In this document: positions 50,882-58,498 of the stretch, piece after piece
Layout of the letters: each line of letters starts with the position of its first letter
Numbering within the stretch: the stretch's first letter is position 1
From: JAVKFY01 sp040223615
GTDB taxonomy: Bacteria > Pseudomonadota > Alphaproteobacteria > GCA-2731375
Length of the DNA: 64,000 bases
NCBI GenBank assembly: GCA_040223615.1
Contig: JAVKFY010000005.1
Span: 1-64,000 of the forward strand
Reading direction: 5' to 3'
Notes under the pieces: generated by a model
What the model saw: only the letters and a program-made list of their open reading frames with translations
Databases searched by the model: none
What the model was told of the DNA's origin: nothing
Translations under genes and position numbers: made by a program

Positions 50882-52528
50882 CTAGCGGTCCTCGCGCAAC
50901 GCGAAGCGCTGGATCTTGCCGGTCTGGGTCTTCGGCAGGGCGTCGAGGAATTCCACCGCGCGGGGATACTTGTAGGGCGCGATGGTCGCCTTCACGTGAT
51001 CCTGCAGCGCCTTCACCAGATCCGGGCCGGCCTTGTCCGGCTCACGGGCCACGACGAAGGCCTTCACGACGGTGCCGCGTTCCGGGTCGGGCGCGCCGAC
51101 GACCGCACACTCGGCCACCGCCGGATGCTCCATCAGCACCGCTTCCACTTCCGGCCCGGCGATGTTGTAGCCAGACGCGATTATCATGTCGTCGGTGCGC
51201 GCCTGGAAGTGGTAGTAGCCGTCCTCGTCCTTCAGGTAGGCGTCGCCGGTGAGGTTCCAGCCATGCGCGACGTAGGCCGCCTGGCGTTCCGGGTTGGAGA
51301 GGTAGCGGCAGCCGGTCGGCCCGCGCACCGCCAGCCGGCCGATAGTGCCGGCCGGCACTTCGTTGCCGTCGTCGTCCAGGATCGTCGCCTCGTAACCGGG
51401 GATCGGCTTGCCGGTGGCGCCCGGTTTGATCTCGTCGCCCTCGCAGGCAATGAAGATGTGCAGCATCTCGGTCGAGCCGATGCCGTCGATGATCTTGATG
51501 CCGGTCGCCTCGTGCCAGCCTTCCCACGTCGCCTTGGGCAAGGTCTCGCCGGCCGATACGCACTTGGCCAGGCTCGGCACCGGCGTGGCCTTGGTCAGCG
51601 GGGTCAGCGCCCGGAACATGGTCGGCGCGGTGAACAGCACGGTGACCTGCTGCTCGTTCATCGTCGCCAGCAGGCTGTCCGGCGTGAACGCCTCGACCAG
51701 GAAGGTCGACGCGCCGCAATGCATCGGGAAGGCGACCAGCGCGCCCAGCCCGAAGGTGAAGGCGATCGGCGGCGAGCCGGCGAAGATGTCGTCCGGCCCG
51801 GGCTTGAGGACGTAGGTCGAGAAGCAGTCGCACATCGCCAGGATGTCGCGGTGGAAGTGCATCGCGCCCTTCGGCTGGCCCGTGGTGCCCGAGGTGAAGG
51901 CGATCAGGCAGACGTCGTCGGCCGCGGTATCACAGGCTTCGAAGGTCGCAGGCTTGCCGGCCGCCATCTTCTCCAGCTCACCCTGGCCGCCGCCCAGCCC
52001 GTCGAAATGGACCGCGTGCTCCACCGTCTTGGTCGACGACATCGCGGTCTTCAGCTCGTCGGCCAGCCGTTCGTCGCACAGCGCCAGCCGGACCCGCGCG
52101 CTGTCTGCGATGAAGGCAATCTCGCGATTGCGCAGCAGCGGCATGGTGGCGCAGACGATGCCGCCAGCCTTCATCACCGCGAACCAGCAGGCGACGTACA
52201 TCGGGTTGTTCGGGCTGCGCAGCAACACCCGCTCGCCCGGCTTCAGGCCGAAATCGTCGACCAGCACGTGCGCGATCCGGTTGGCCGCCTCGTTGAGCTG
52301 GTTGTAGGTCAAGCTCATCGTCGGCGAGCGCATCACCGGCCGCTCGCCGAACCTGGCGCACTGCTTGTCCAGCAGTTCCACCGCGCAGTTCATCCGGTCC
52401 GGATAGGCTTTCAGTTCGGGTAGCGTGTCGTAGTTCATCGGTGGCCAGTCGGCCTTCGGCGGCAAATGCTCGGCAGCGAACGTATCGACGTGGGCGCTCC
52501 TGCCGCCCGGGGCCCGGTTCTCAGGCAT
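50882..52528 (-). CDS. 2-aminobenzoate/benzoate-type CoA ligase
   Basis: The 548-residue adenylate-forming enzyme has the AMP motif FTSGTTGQPKGA, A8-like GRLAVRGPTG, and the C-terminal Lys in KTQTGKI (AMP/CoA step). The N-terminal SAHVDTFAAEHLPP resembles 2-aminobenzoate-CoA ligase. AAAGGAGGTGA precedes the ATG ideally. It overlaps the OYE gene upstream by 8 bases. The substrate is inferred; benzoate-like acids remain possible. Confidence 0.78.
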   Translation of the reverse strand: MPENRAPGGRSAHVDTFAAEHLPPKADWPPMNYDTLPELKAYPDRMNCAVELLDKQCARFGERPVMRSPTMSLTYNQLNEAANRIAHVLVDDFGLKPGERVLLRSPNNPMYVACWFAVMKAGGIVCATMPLLRNREIAFIADSARVRLALCDERLADELKTAMSSTKTVEHAVHFDGLGGGQGELEKMAAGKPATFEACDTAADDVCLIAFTSGTTGQPKGAMHFHRDILAMCDCFSTYVLKPGPDDIFAGSPPIAFTFGLGALVAFPMHCGASTFLVEAFTPDSLLATMNEQQVTVLFTAPTMFRALTPLTKATPVPSLAKCVSAGETLPKATWEGWHEATGIKIIDGIGSTEMLHIFIACEGDEIKPGATGKPIPGYEATILDDDGNEVPAGTIGRLAVRGPTGCRYLSNPERQAAYVAHGWNLTGDAYLKDEDGYYHFQARTDDMIIASGYNIAGPEVEAVLMEHPAVAECAVVGAPDPERGTVVKAFVVAREPDKAGPDLVKALQDHVKATIAPYKYPRAVEFLDALPKTQTGKIQRFALREDR

Positions 52529-53969
52529 GCTGCATCACCTCCTTTGCCGCCGCCGGCAGCGGCATGTCGACGGATACCACATTCGAGGGCGGGCTCGCCC
52601 GCCCGTGCCGGTCGAAAGCGCGCACGTAGTAGCGGTAGCGCAACCCGCCCAGCACCAGCCGGTCGAGATACTTCGCGCTCTTCACCGCCTCCAGGCAGCC
52701 GGCCTCGCCGTCGTCCTCGGCTCGGTAGATGTCGTAGCCGACCACGTCGCCCTCGGCCTTGGTCCAGGCGAGCCGCACCTGGCCGTCCTCGGTCGTTGCC
52801 GTGACCTCGGCGCCGTCGACCGGCCAGGCGGGGCCGACGCCGGGCTCGTCGGGCGGCGCCTGCAGCGTGTTCTTTGGCCACAGGAAGCAGGTCACCTGGT
52901 GGAAATTCTCGTCCAGTTGCTTGCACACGTTGCAGTAGATGCAGTGCAGGATTTCGTCGCGCCGGCCGGCCATGACCTTGGCCACCCAGTCCGGGTCGGA
53001 CAGTAACTGGCGGGCCATGCCGATCAGGTCGGCCTGGCCCTCGGCGAGCAGGCGCTCGGCGTCGTCAGGATCGCTGATCTTGCCGACCGATATAACCGGG
53101 ACCTGGTAGCCCTTGTCATTGATGTAGCGTTTGATGCCGGCGGCGAGGTGCGCGTTCGGCAGCGGCGGGTACCAGTCGCCGGGCATGCAGCGGTCGCCGG
53201 AGTAGCCGGTGTAGGGGTAGAGCGGTTGGCCCTCGCGGTGAATGGCATCCTCAAACTTCCCGCCGACCGAGAGCGAGATGTAGTCAACGCCGAGCTGCGC
53301 CATGCGCAGCGCGATGCGTTGCGCTTCCGGCAGCACGTAGCCGTCCTTGATCGCTTCCTCGGCCAGGAAGCGCACGCCGACCGGCCAGTCGAACCCGACC
53401 TGGCGGCGCACCTCGGCCATCACGTCGCCGAACATCGCCAGCCGGCTCTCCAGCGTCTTACCGCCATAGCGGTCGCGCCGCCGGTTCCGCTTCGACAGGA
53501 AGGAGGACAGCGTGTAGGCGTGCGCCGAGTGCAGCTCGACCCCGTCATAGCCCGCCTCGCGCGCCCGCGCCGCCGCCTCGCCGAAGTTGCGAATGATGTC
53601 GGCGATATCGTCGTCGCCGAGGCTGTCGATGGTCTGCCGCCAGCCCGAGCGCGCGACCTTCATGAAGTGGATAATCTGCGGCACCACCTTGCTGTCGGAG
53701 GTGTCGTGCACCCGCTTCGCCAGTTCGGCGTGGCCGGCGATGAAGTCGTCGGCGCCGAGGCGGAGCAGGGGCCCCGACTTGGCCTGGTGGATCGCCGTCG
53801 CCTCGACCACGATCAGTCCGACCCGGCCCTCGGCATAGCGCACGTAGCGATCGATGATGTCGGCGTTGACGACGCCGTCCTCGCCCGACAGCCGCGTCAC
53901 CATCGCCGGCACCACGATCCGGTTCGGCAACATCATGCCGTTGATGTCGAGCGGTTCCAGCAGCCGCAT
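52521..53969 (-). CDS. Old-yellow-enzyme/iron-sulfur reductase fused to a fibronectin III-like domain
   Basis: The 482-residue protein is a TIM-barrel NADH:flavin oxidoreductase of the FadH/TMADH branch: RYAEGRVGLIVVEAT, SAHAYTLSSFLSKRNRRRD, DLIGMARQLLSDP. It carries a Cys set CIYCNVC...C for a 4Fe-4S cluster. Instead of the usual FAD/NAD domain the last ~85 residues form a fibronectin type III-like fold (VDGAEVTAT...VRLAWTKAEGDVVGYDIYRA). The 2-aminobenzoyl-CoA pathway uses an OYE-like reduction, and the neighbour ligase supports that role. No matching monooxygenase is in the window. Confidence 0.75.
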   Translation of the reverse strand: MRLLEPLDINGMMLPNRIVVPAMVTRLSGEDGVVNADIIDRYVRYAEGRVGLIVVEATAIHQAKSGPLLRLGADDFIAGHAELAKRVHDTSDSKVVPQIIHFMKVARSGWRQTIDSLGDDDIADIIRNFGEAAARAREAGYDGVELHSAHAYTLSSFLSKRNRRRDRYGGKTLESRLAMFGDVMAEVRRQVGFDWPVGVRFLAEEAIKDGYVLPEAQRIALRMAQLGVDYISLSVGGKFEDAIHREGQPLYPYTGYSGDRCMPGDWYPPLPNAHLAAGIKRYINDKGYQVPVISVGKISDPDDAERLLAEGQADLIGMARQLLSDPDWVAKVMAGRRDEILHCIYCNVCKQLDENFHQVTCFLWPKNTLQAPPDEPGVGPAWPVDGAEVTATTEDGQVRLAWTKAEGDVVGYDIYRAEDDGEAGCLEAVKSAKYLDRLVLGGLRYRYYVRAFDRHGRASPPSNVVSVDMPLPAAAKEVMQHA

Positions 53970-54433
53970 CACGCGTCCCCGGAGATCGACGTCTTCAGGC
54001 GGCCGAGCAGGTCGTAGAGCGCCTTGCGGTCGGTCCGGTCCAGCCCGGCCAGCATGTCGGCGATCCAGCCGTGGTGCGTCGGCGTCATCTGGTCGAACGC
54101 CTGCTTGCCTTTGTCGGTGAGGCGAACGTGGACCGTGCGGCGATCGTCGGGTCGGCTGCCGCGCGCCACTAGCCCCTCCTGCGCCAGCCGGTCGATCAGC
54201 CCGGTGATGTTGCCGGCCGACACCATCAGCCGGTCCGACAGCTCGCCCATGGAGAGGCCGTCGGCGGCGCGGTCGAGCTGCGCCAGCACGTCGAAGCGCG
54301 GCAGCGTCATGTCGAACTCGCGCCGCATTCGCGCGCGCACTTCCCGTTCGATCAGGCTGGTGCAGGTCAGCAGCCGCAGCCACAGCCGCAATTCCGCCTG
54401 GTCCGGCTCCGTTGCAGCAACGATGGTGTCCAT
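53969..54433 (-). CDS. MarR-family regulator
   Basis: The 154-residue winged-helix protein has MSMGELSDRLMVSAGNITGLIDRL (helix-turn-helix) and RPDDRRTVHVRLTDKGK (wing). It probably senses the aromatic acid or its CoA thioester and represses the cluster; a matching 16-base palindrome lies at 55215-55230. I start at 54433 (MDTIVAATEP); the longer frame adds only basic shadow residues. It shares one base with each neighbour. Confidence 0.85.
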   Translation of the reverse strand: MDTIVAATEPDQAELRLWLRLLTCTSLIEREVRARMRREFDMTLPRFDVLAQLDRAADGLSMGELSDRLMVSAGNITGLIDRLAQEGLVARGSRPDDRRTVHVRLTDKGKQAFDQMTPTHHGWIADMLAGLDRTDRKALYDLLGRLKTSISGDA

Positions 54434-55191
54434 CAGCCGGCGACCTCGCCGCCGTCGATGGCGATCGCCTGGCCGGTGACCGCGGCGGAGCCGGGCAGGC
54501 ACAGCCAGCCGACCGCCCGCGCCACTTCGGCCGGGTCGACCAGCCGGCCCTGCGGGTTGCGCCGTGCCAGGATCGCGCGCGCTTCGTCTTCGCTCTTGCC
54601 GGCCTTGGTCAGGTTGCCGACGGCGAAGGTCGCCAGGTCGGTGTCGGTGAAGCCGGGGCAGACCGCATTCACCGTGATCGCGGTCTTCGCCAGGTCGAGC
54701 GCGGCGGCCTTGGTCAGGCCGATCAGCGCGTGCTTGGACGCGACGTAGCCGGCGACGTGGGTGTAGCCGATCAGCCCGGCGGTCGACGCGACGTTGACGA
54801 TCCGGCCCCAGCCGGCGGCCCGCATCGCCGGCAGCACCGCCTGTATCGTCAGCAGCGCGCCGGTCGCGTTGACCGCGAAGGTCGCGTCCCAGTCCTCCAG
54901 CTTGTAGTCGCCGACCCGGCCGGTCGGCGCCAGCCCGGCATTGTTCACCAGGATGGTCGCCTCGAATCCGGCCAGCGCCTCGCGCACCGCGTCACGGTCG
55001 GCGAGGTCGAGCGCGAGCGTCTTCGCGCCCAGCGGTCGGGCGGTCTCTTCCAGCTTCGCCGCGTCGCGTCCGACCAGCGTCAGGCTGGCGCCGAGCGCGG
55101 CGAGTTCGGCCGCGACGGCGGCGCCGATGCCGCGTCCGCCGCCGGTGATCAGGGCGTGGCGACCCTTCAGGGGAGCATCGGTGTCAGGCAT
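54433..55191 (-). CDS. Short-chain dehydrogenase/reductase
   Basis: The 252-residue classical SDR has TGGGRGIG, catalytic Ser in NVASTAG and Tyr/Lys in YVASK, and NAG in the nucleotide site. It looks like a beta-hydroxyacyl-CoA dehydrogenase of an aromatic-acid lower pathway. It is the first gene of the MarR/OYE/ligase message; the operator lies just upstream. Confidence 0.82.
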   Translation of the reverse strand: MPDTDAPLKGRHALITGGGRGIGAAVAAELAALGASLTLVGRDAAKLEETARPLGAKTLALDLADRDAVREALAGFEATILVNNAGLAPTGRVGDYKLEDWDATFAVNATGALLTIQAVLPAMRAAGWGRIVNVASTAGLIGYTHVAGYVASKHALIGLTKAAALDLAKTAITVNAVCPGFTDTDLATFAVGNLTKAGKSEDEARAILARRNPQGRLVDPAEVARAVGWLCLPGSAAVTGQAIAIDGGEVAG

Positions 55192-55214
55192 GGCGATCCG
55201 GTTTCCGTCGAGAT

Positions 55215-55230
55215 GCTTTAAGTCTAAAGC
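55215..55230. promoter_or_regulatory. 16-base palindrome, candidate MarR operator
   Basis: GCTTTA and TAAAGC pair as perfect arms around AGTC. It lies in the 75-base divergent region between the SDR and cupin genes. Size and place fit a MarR dimer controlling both directions; binding is inferred. Confidence 0.65.
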
Positions 55231-55266
55231 TTCTGCTAGGCTGCCGCCAGCCAGGGGAGAGCCGCC

Positions 55267-55650
55267 ATGGGCCAGGATCGAAACTTGCCACCGTCGCCGC
55301 AGCCGTTCGTCGCCGCCGGCGACGTCGCGCCGGTGCGCGTCACCAGTATCGAGGGCGCCGCCGAGGCCGGCGAAATCTGGGTCAAGCCGATGATCGCCGG
55401 CACCGAGATGATGCTGATGGAGGTGCACCGCAAGAAGGGCCTGAAGGACCCCCGACACGCCCACCACGACCACGAGTCGATCTGCTACCTGGTTTCCGGA
55501 AGGATGCGCGTGGTGATCGGCGACGAGGAATTCATCGCCGAGCCCGGCGCCACCTGGGTCCACCCTGCCGGCGTCGAGCATTATCACGAGACGCTGGAAG
55601 ACAGCGTCCAGCTCGAAATCAAGAGCCCGCCGCGCAAGACCTGGGGCTGA
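55267..55650 (+). CDS. Small cupin protein
   Basis: The 127-residue single cupin has HAHHDHESICYLV (metal His/Glu) and PAGVEHYHE (second His). GGGGAGA precedes the ATG. It is divergent from the SDR gene across the MarR palindrome, so it is probably co-regulated with the aminobenzoate cluster. Function unknown; cupins there may act as small dioxygenases or ligand binders. Confidence 0.72.
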   Translation: MGQDRNLPPSPQPFVAAGDVAPVRVTSIEGAAEAGEIWVKPMIAGTEMMLMEVHRKKGLKDPRHAHHDHESICYLVSGRMRVVIGDEEFIAEPGATWVHPAGVEHYHETLEDSVQLEIKSPPRKTWG

Positions 55651-55664
55651 TCCGTCGATCGTCT

Positions 55665-55753
55665 CCCCGGACTTGATCCGGGGTCCATGTCGATGCGTGA
55701 TTCCGTCGGCGCTGCGTCGGCCGCGAACATGGATGCCGGCTCAAGGCCGGCAT
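55665..55753. repeat. REP-like palindromic repeats, copy 2 plus a second palindrome
   Basis: CCCCGGA/TCCGGGG around CTTGA (55665-55683) repeats the element at 27601. A second palindrome ATGCCGGC/GCCGGCAT (55733-55740/55746-55753) follows. Both sit between the cupin gene and the convergent MFS gene. Confidence 0.7.
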
Positions 55754-55770
55754 GACGTTGTAGGGACCTG

Positions 55771-57285
55771 TTACCGCCGCTTGATCTTCACGAAGAAGAT
55801 GAACGGCACGGTGGCGAAGGTGACCGCGGCGTAGAGCACGAAGGCGTTGGTGTAGCCGATCATCGACGCCTGGCGGCCAACCTCGCGGCTGAGCGCGGCC
55901 AGGCCGGTGACGCTTTCCAGGTTCCAGAAACCCGTCACCGAGGCGAAGTTCAGCACCTCGTTCACCGGGCTGACATTCTCCACCAGCTCGGAGTAATTCA
56001 CCTTGGTGGTGCGCACCACGGCCATCACGCTGAGTGATATGAAGATCGACGAGCCGAAGTTGCGCAGCAGGTGGAACAGCGACGAGCCCTCCGCCAGCTT
56101 CTCCGGCGGCAGGCTGGCGAAGGTGACCACCGACAGCGGCACCCACATCACGCCGGTGCCGATGCCCTGGATCACGCCGGCGATGCCGACGGTGAGCGGC
56201 GTCACGTCGAGATTGAAGTTGGCCATCATCACCCCGGACCAGCCGACCAGCCCGAGCCCGAGCACCAGCCCGACACGCGGGTCGAGCCGTCCCATTTGCG
56301 CCGCCATGAAGAAGCCGATCACCATGCCGGCGCCGCGCATCGCCAGCAGCATGCCGATCAGCGAATCCGGATAGCCCTTCAAGTTCTGCAGCATCGAGGG
56401 AAACAGCACCGTCGGGGTCACGTTCAGCAGGCCGTAAACGAACACCAGGAGCAGCCCGACGGTGAAGTTGCGGTCGCGGAAGATGGCCGGGCTGATGAAC
56501 GGATCCTTGGCCGTCAGCGTCTGCACCACGAAGATGTGAAGGCCGATCAGCATCGCCGCGGCCAGCAAGATGATCTCGCCGGACTCGAACCAGTCCTTGC
56601 GCTCGCCGCGGTCCATCAACAGCTGCAGACAGGTCACCGCCAGCGACAGCGCCAGGAAGCCGGTCCAATCCAGCCTGGTCTTGCGGCGCGCGCTGGAGTC
56701 GTGGATGAAGGCCAGCACGCCGACCAGCGCCGCCAGGCACAATGGCAGGATCAGCAGGAACACCCAGCGCCAGTTGTATTCCTCGGCCAGGTAGCCGCCG
56801 AGCACCGGCGCGATCGCCGGTCCGATCACCACCGACATGCCGAAGATGCCCTGCGCCATGGCGCGCTGGTGTGGCGGGTAGGTGGCGACGATGATCGCCT
56901 GCGCCAGCGGCACCAGCGGCGCGCCGAACGCGCCCTGGCCGATGCGGTAGAGCAGCAGCGGCGCCAATGTGGTGGCGGTGGCGCACAGCAGCGACGAGAC
57001 CGCGAAACCGACGATCGCGATGATCAGCACCCGTCGGTCGCCGAGCCGGGCGACGAACCAGCCGGTCATCGGCGTGACGATCGCGGTGGCGACGACGTTC
57101 AGCGTCACCACCCAGGCGACCTGGTCCGGCGTCGCGCTCAGCGCGCCCTGCAACTGCGGCAGCGCCACGTTCACGATGGTCAGCGTCAGCGCGTACAGCA
57201 TCGTGCACACCGACATGGTGATCAGGATGATCGCGCGCTGCGCGTTGGTGCGCTCCTCGGCCGCCGGTGCGGCACTGATGCTCAT
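55771..57285 (-). CDS. DHA2-family MFS efflux transporter
   Basis: The 504-residue protein has about 14 helices of EmrB/QacA type: IVNVALPQLQGALSATPDQV (motif in helix 1), RLGDRRVLI, and GPAIAPVLGGYL (motif C). It lies next to the aromatic-acid cluster and may export its substrates or toxic intermediates. It ends close to the REP-like repeats and starts opposite the ethylene-receptor-like gene. Confidence 0.85.
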   Translation of the reverse strand: MSISAAPAAEERTNAQRAIILITMSVCTMLYALTLTIVNVALPQLQGALSATPDQVAWVVTLNVVATAIVTPMTGWFVARLGDRRVLIIAIVGFAVSSLLCATATTLAPLLLYRIGQGAFGAPLVPLAQAIIVATYPPHQRAMAQGIFGMSVVIGPAIAPVLGGYLAEEYNWRWVFLLILPLCLAALVGVLAFIHDSSARRKTRLDWTGFLALSLAVTCLQLLMDRGERKDWFESGEIILLAAAMLIGLHIFVVQTLTAKDPFISPAIFRDRNFTVGLLLVFVYGLLNVTPTVLFPSMLQNLKGYPDSLIGMLLAMRGAGMVIGFFMAAQMGRLDPRVGLVLGLGLVGWSGVMMANFNLDVTPLTVGIAGVIQGIGTGVMWVPLSVVTFASLPPEKLAEGSSLFHLLRNFGSSIFISLSVMAVVRTTKVNYSELVENVSPVNEVLNFASVTGFWNLESVTGLAALSREVGRQASMIGYTNAFVLYAAVTFATVPFIFFVKIKRR

Positions 57286-57480
57286 CGTTTAGTGCCTGCC
57301 ACGCGCCAGGATCGCGCCATCTGCCCTCGACGGGGTGTCGTCTCTCGTAAGCTTAGCGGCGGATGTGGTGCGCCGTCAGCCGTTGTCGCCGCGTGGAGTC
57401 GGCAATTGCTCCGCGAAAGTCTTTATTAAGTTCGCCTGAGGCAAGGTCAGGAACGTAGCGAGTAGTGGTGGGTACATCGA

Positions 57481-58494
57481 ATGGCTGACAGAATTTGGGA
57501 GTTCCTATCGTCGGAAGGATTTCAGCCGCACGGTTATTGCCTGCTCTGGCGAGCGGATCTGTTCTGGCTGCATGTCGTCTCCGATGTACTGATCGTCCTG
57601 GCCTACTTCTCCATTCCAGCCTGGCTCATATACCTGGCCAGCAGACGCGGCGATTTGATCTATGCCTGGGTGTACTACCTGTTCAGCGCATTCATTGTCG
57701 GCTGCGGCATCACCCATCTCTTCGGTATCTGGACCATGTGGGTCCCCGACTATGCCGCACAGGGTATCGCCAAGGCTTTGACCGCGGTGATCTCGACGGT
57801 CACGGCCATCGTGCTGTGGCCGCTGTTGCCGCGCCTGCTCGCGATGCCGAGCCGCGCCGGCCTGGAGCGGGTGAACCGTGAACTGGTCCGTGAGGTGCGG
57901 GAACGCCGCGAGGCGCAGGAAGCCCTGCGTCAGGCCAATGACGAACTGAGGCGGGCGCTGCATGATGACCTGACCGGCGTCGCCGGCCGAAGCATGCTGC
58001 AAGATACGTGGAACAAGGCGATCGCGCGGGCGCTGCGCGAGTCGCGTGCCGTCGGCCTGCTGATGATCGACCTCGACGGATTCAAGGCGATCAACGACCG
58101 CCTTGGCCATGGCGTTGGCGACGACGTGTTGCGCGAGACGGCCGCGCGCCTGATCGGGTGCGTGCGGGCCAGCGACACCGTCGCGCGTGTTGGTGGCGAC
58201 GAGTTCGTCGTTCTGCTGGAAATGCTGCGCGAACCCGACGACACGCTGCAATCGGTCGAGAAAATTCGCAAGGCCTTGAGTCGACCGTTCGAGTTCGCCG
58301 ACGGCCACGTCTCGGTCGGAGCTAGCATCGGCGTGGCGCTATCGACCGTCGGACAGGCCAACGACCTCTGGCAGGTGTTGGCGCAGGCCGATGCCGACAT
58401 GTACACGAAGAAGCAACCGGATCGCGCCCCGCGCTATCGCGGACATGGCGGGCAGGGCATGCCGCAACTCGTCACCTCGAAATCGGATTCCTAG
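57481..58494 (+). CDS. Ethylene-receptor-like membrane domain fused to a diguanylate cyclase
   Basis: The 337-residue protein begins with three membrane helices that match the ethylene-binding domain of plant ETR1. The needed residues are all present at a constant +10 offset: Asp35, Tyr42, Ile45, Pro46, Ile72, Cys75 and His79 (SDVLIVLAYFSIP; FIVGCGITHLFGIWT). Cys75 and His79 would hold Cu(I). A helical linker (residues ~124-160) leads to a GGDEF domain with VGGDEF at 237-242 and an inhibitory RxxD (Arg229-Asp232). It should make c-di-GMP under control of ethylene or another small ligand. The 195-base upstream region holds its own promoter. It ends 4 bases before the convergent aminomutase gene. 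Confidence 0.9.
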   Translation: MADRIWEFLSSEGFQPHGYCLLWRADLFWLHVVSDVLIVLAYFSIPAWLIYLASRRGDLIYAWVYYLFSAFIVGCGITHLFGIWTMWVPDYAAQGIAKALTAVISTVTAIVLWPLLPRLLAMPSRAGLERVNRELVREVRERREAQEALRQANDELRRALHDDLTGVAGRSMLQDTWNKAIARALRESRAVGLLMIDLDGFKAINDRLGHGVGDDVLRETAARLIGCVRASDTVARVGGDEFVVLLEMLREPDDTLQSVEKIRKALSRPFEFADGHVSVGASIGVALSTVGQANDLWQVLAQADADMYTKKQPDRAPRYRGHGGQGMPQLVTSKSDS

Positions 58495-58498
58495 GCGG

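Noticed and set aside
57430..57480. GGTCAGG-like stretch before the ethylene-receptor gene as possible SRP RNA
   Set aside because: Only a short match; the GGAA loop and pairing of 4.5S RNA are absent.
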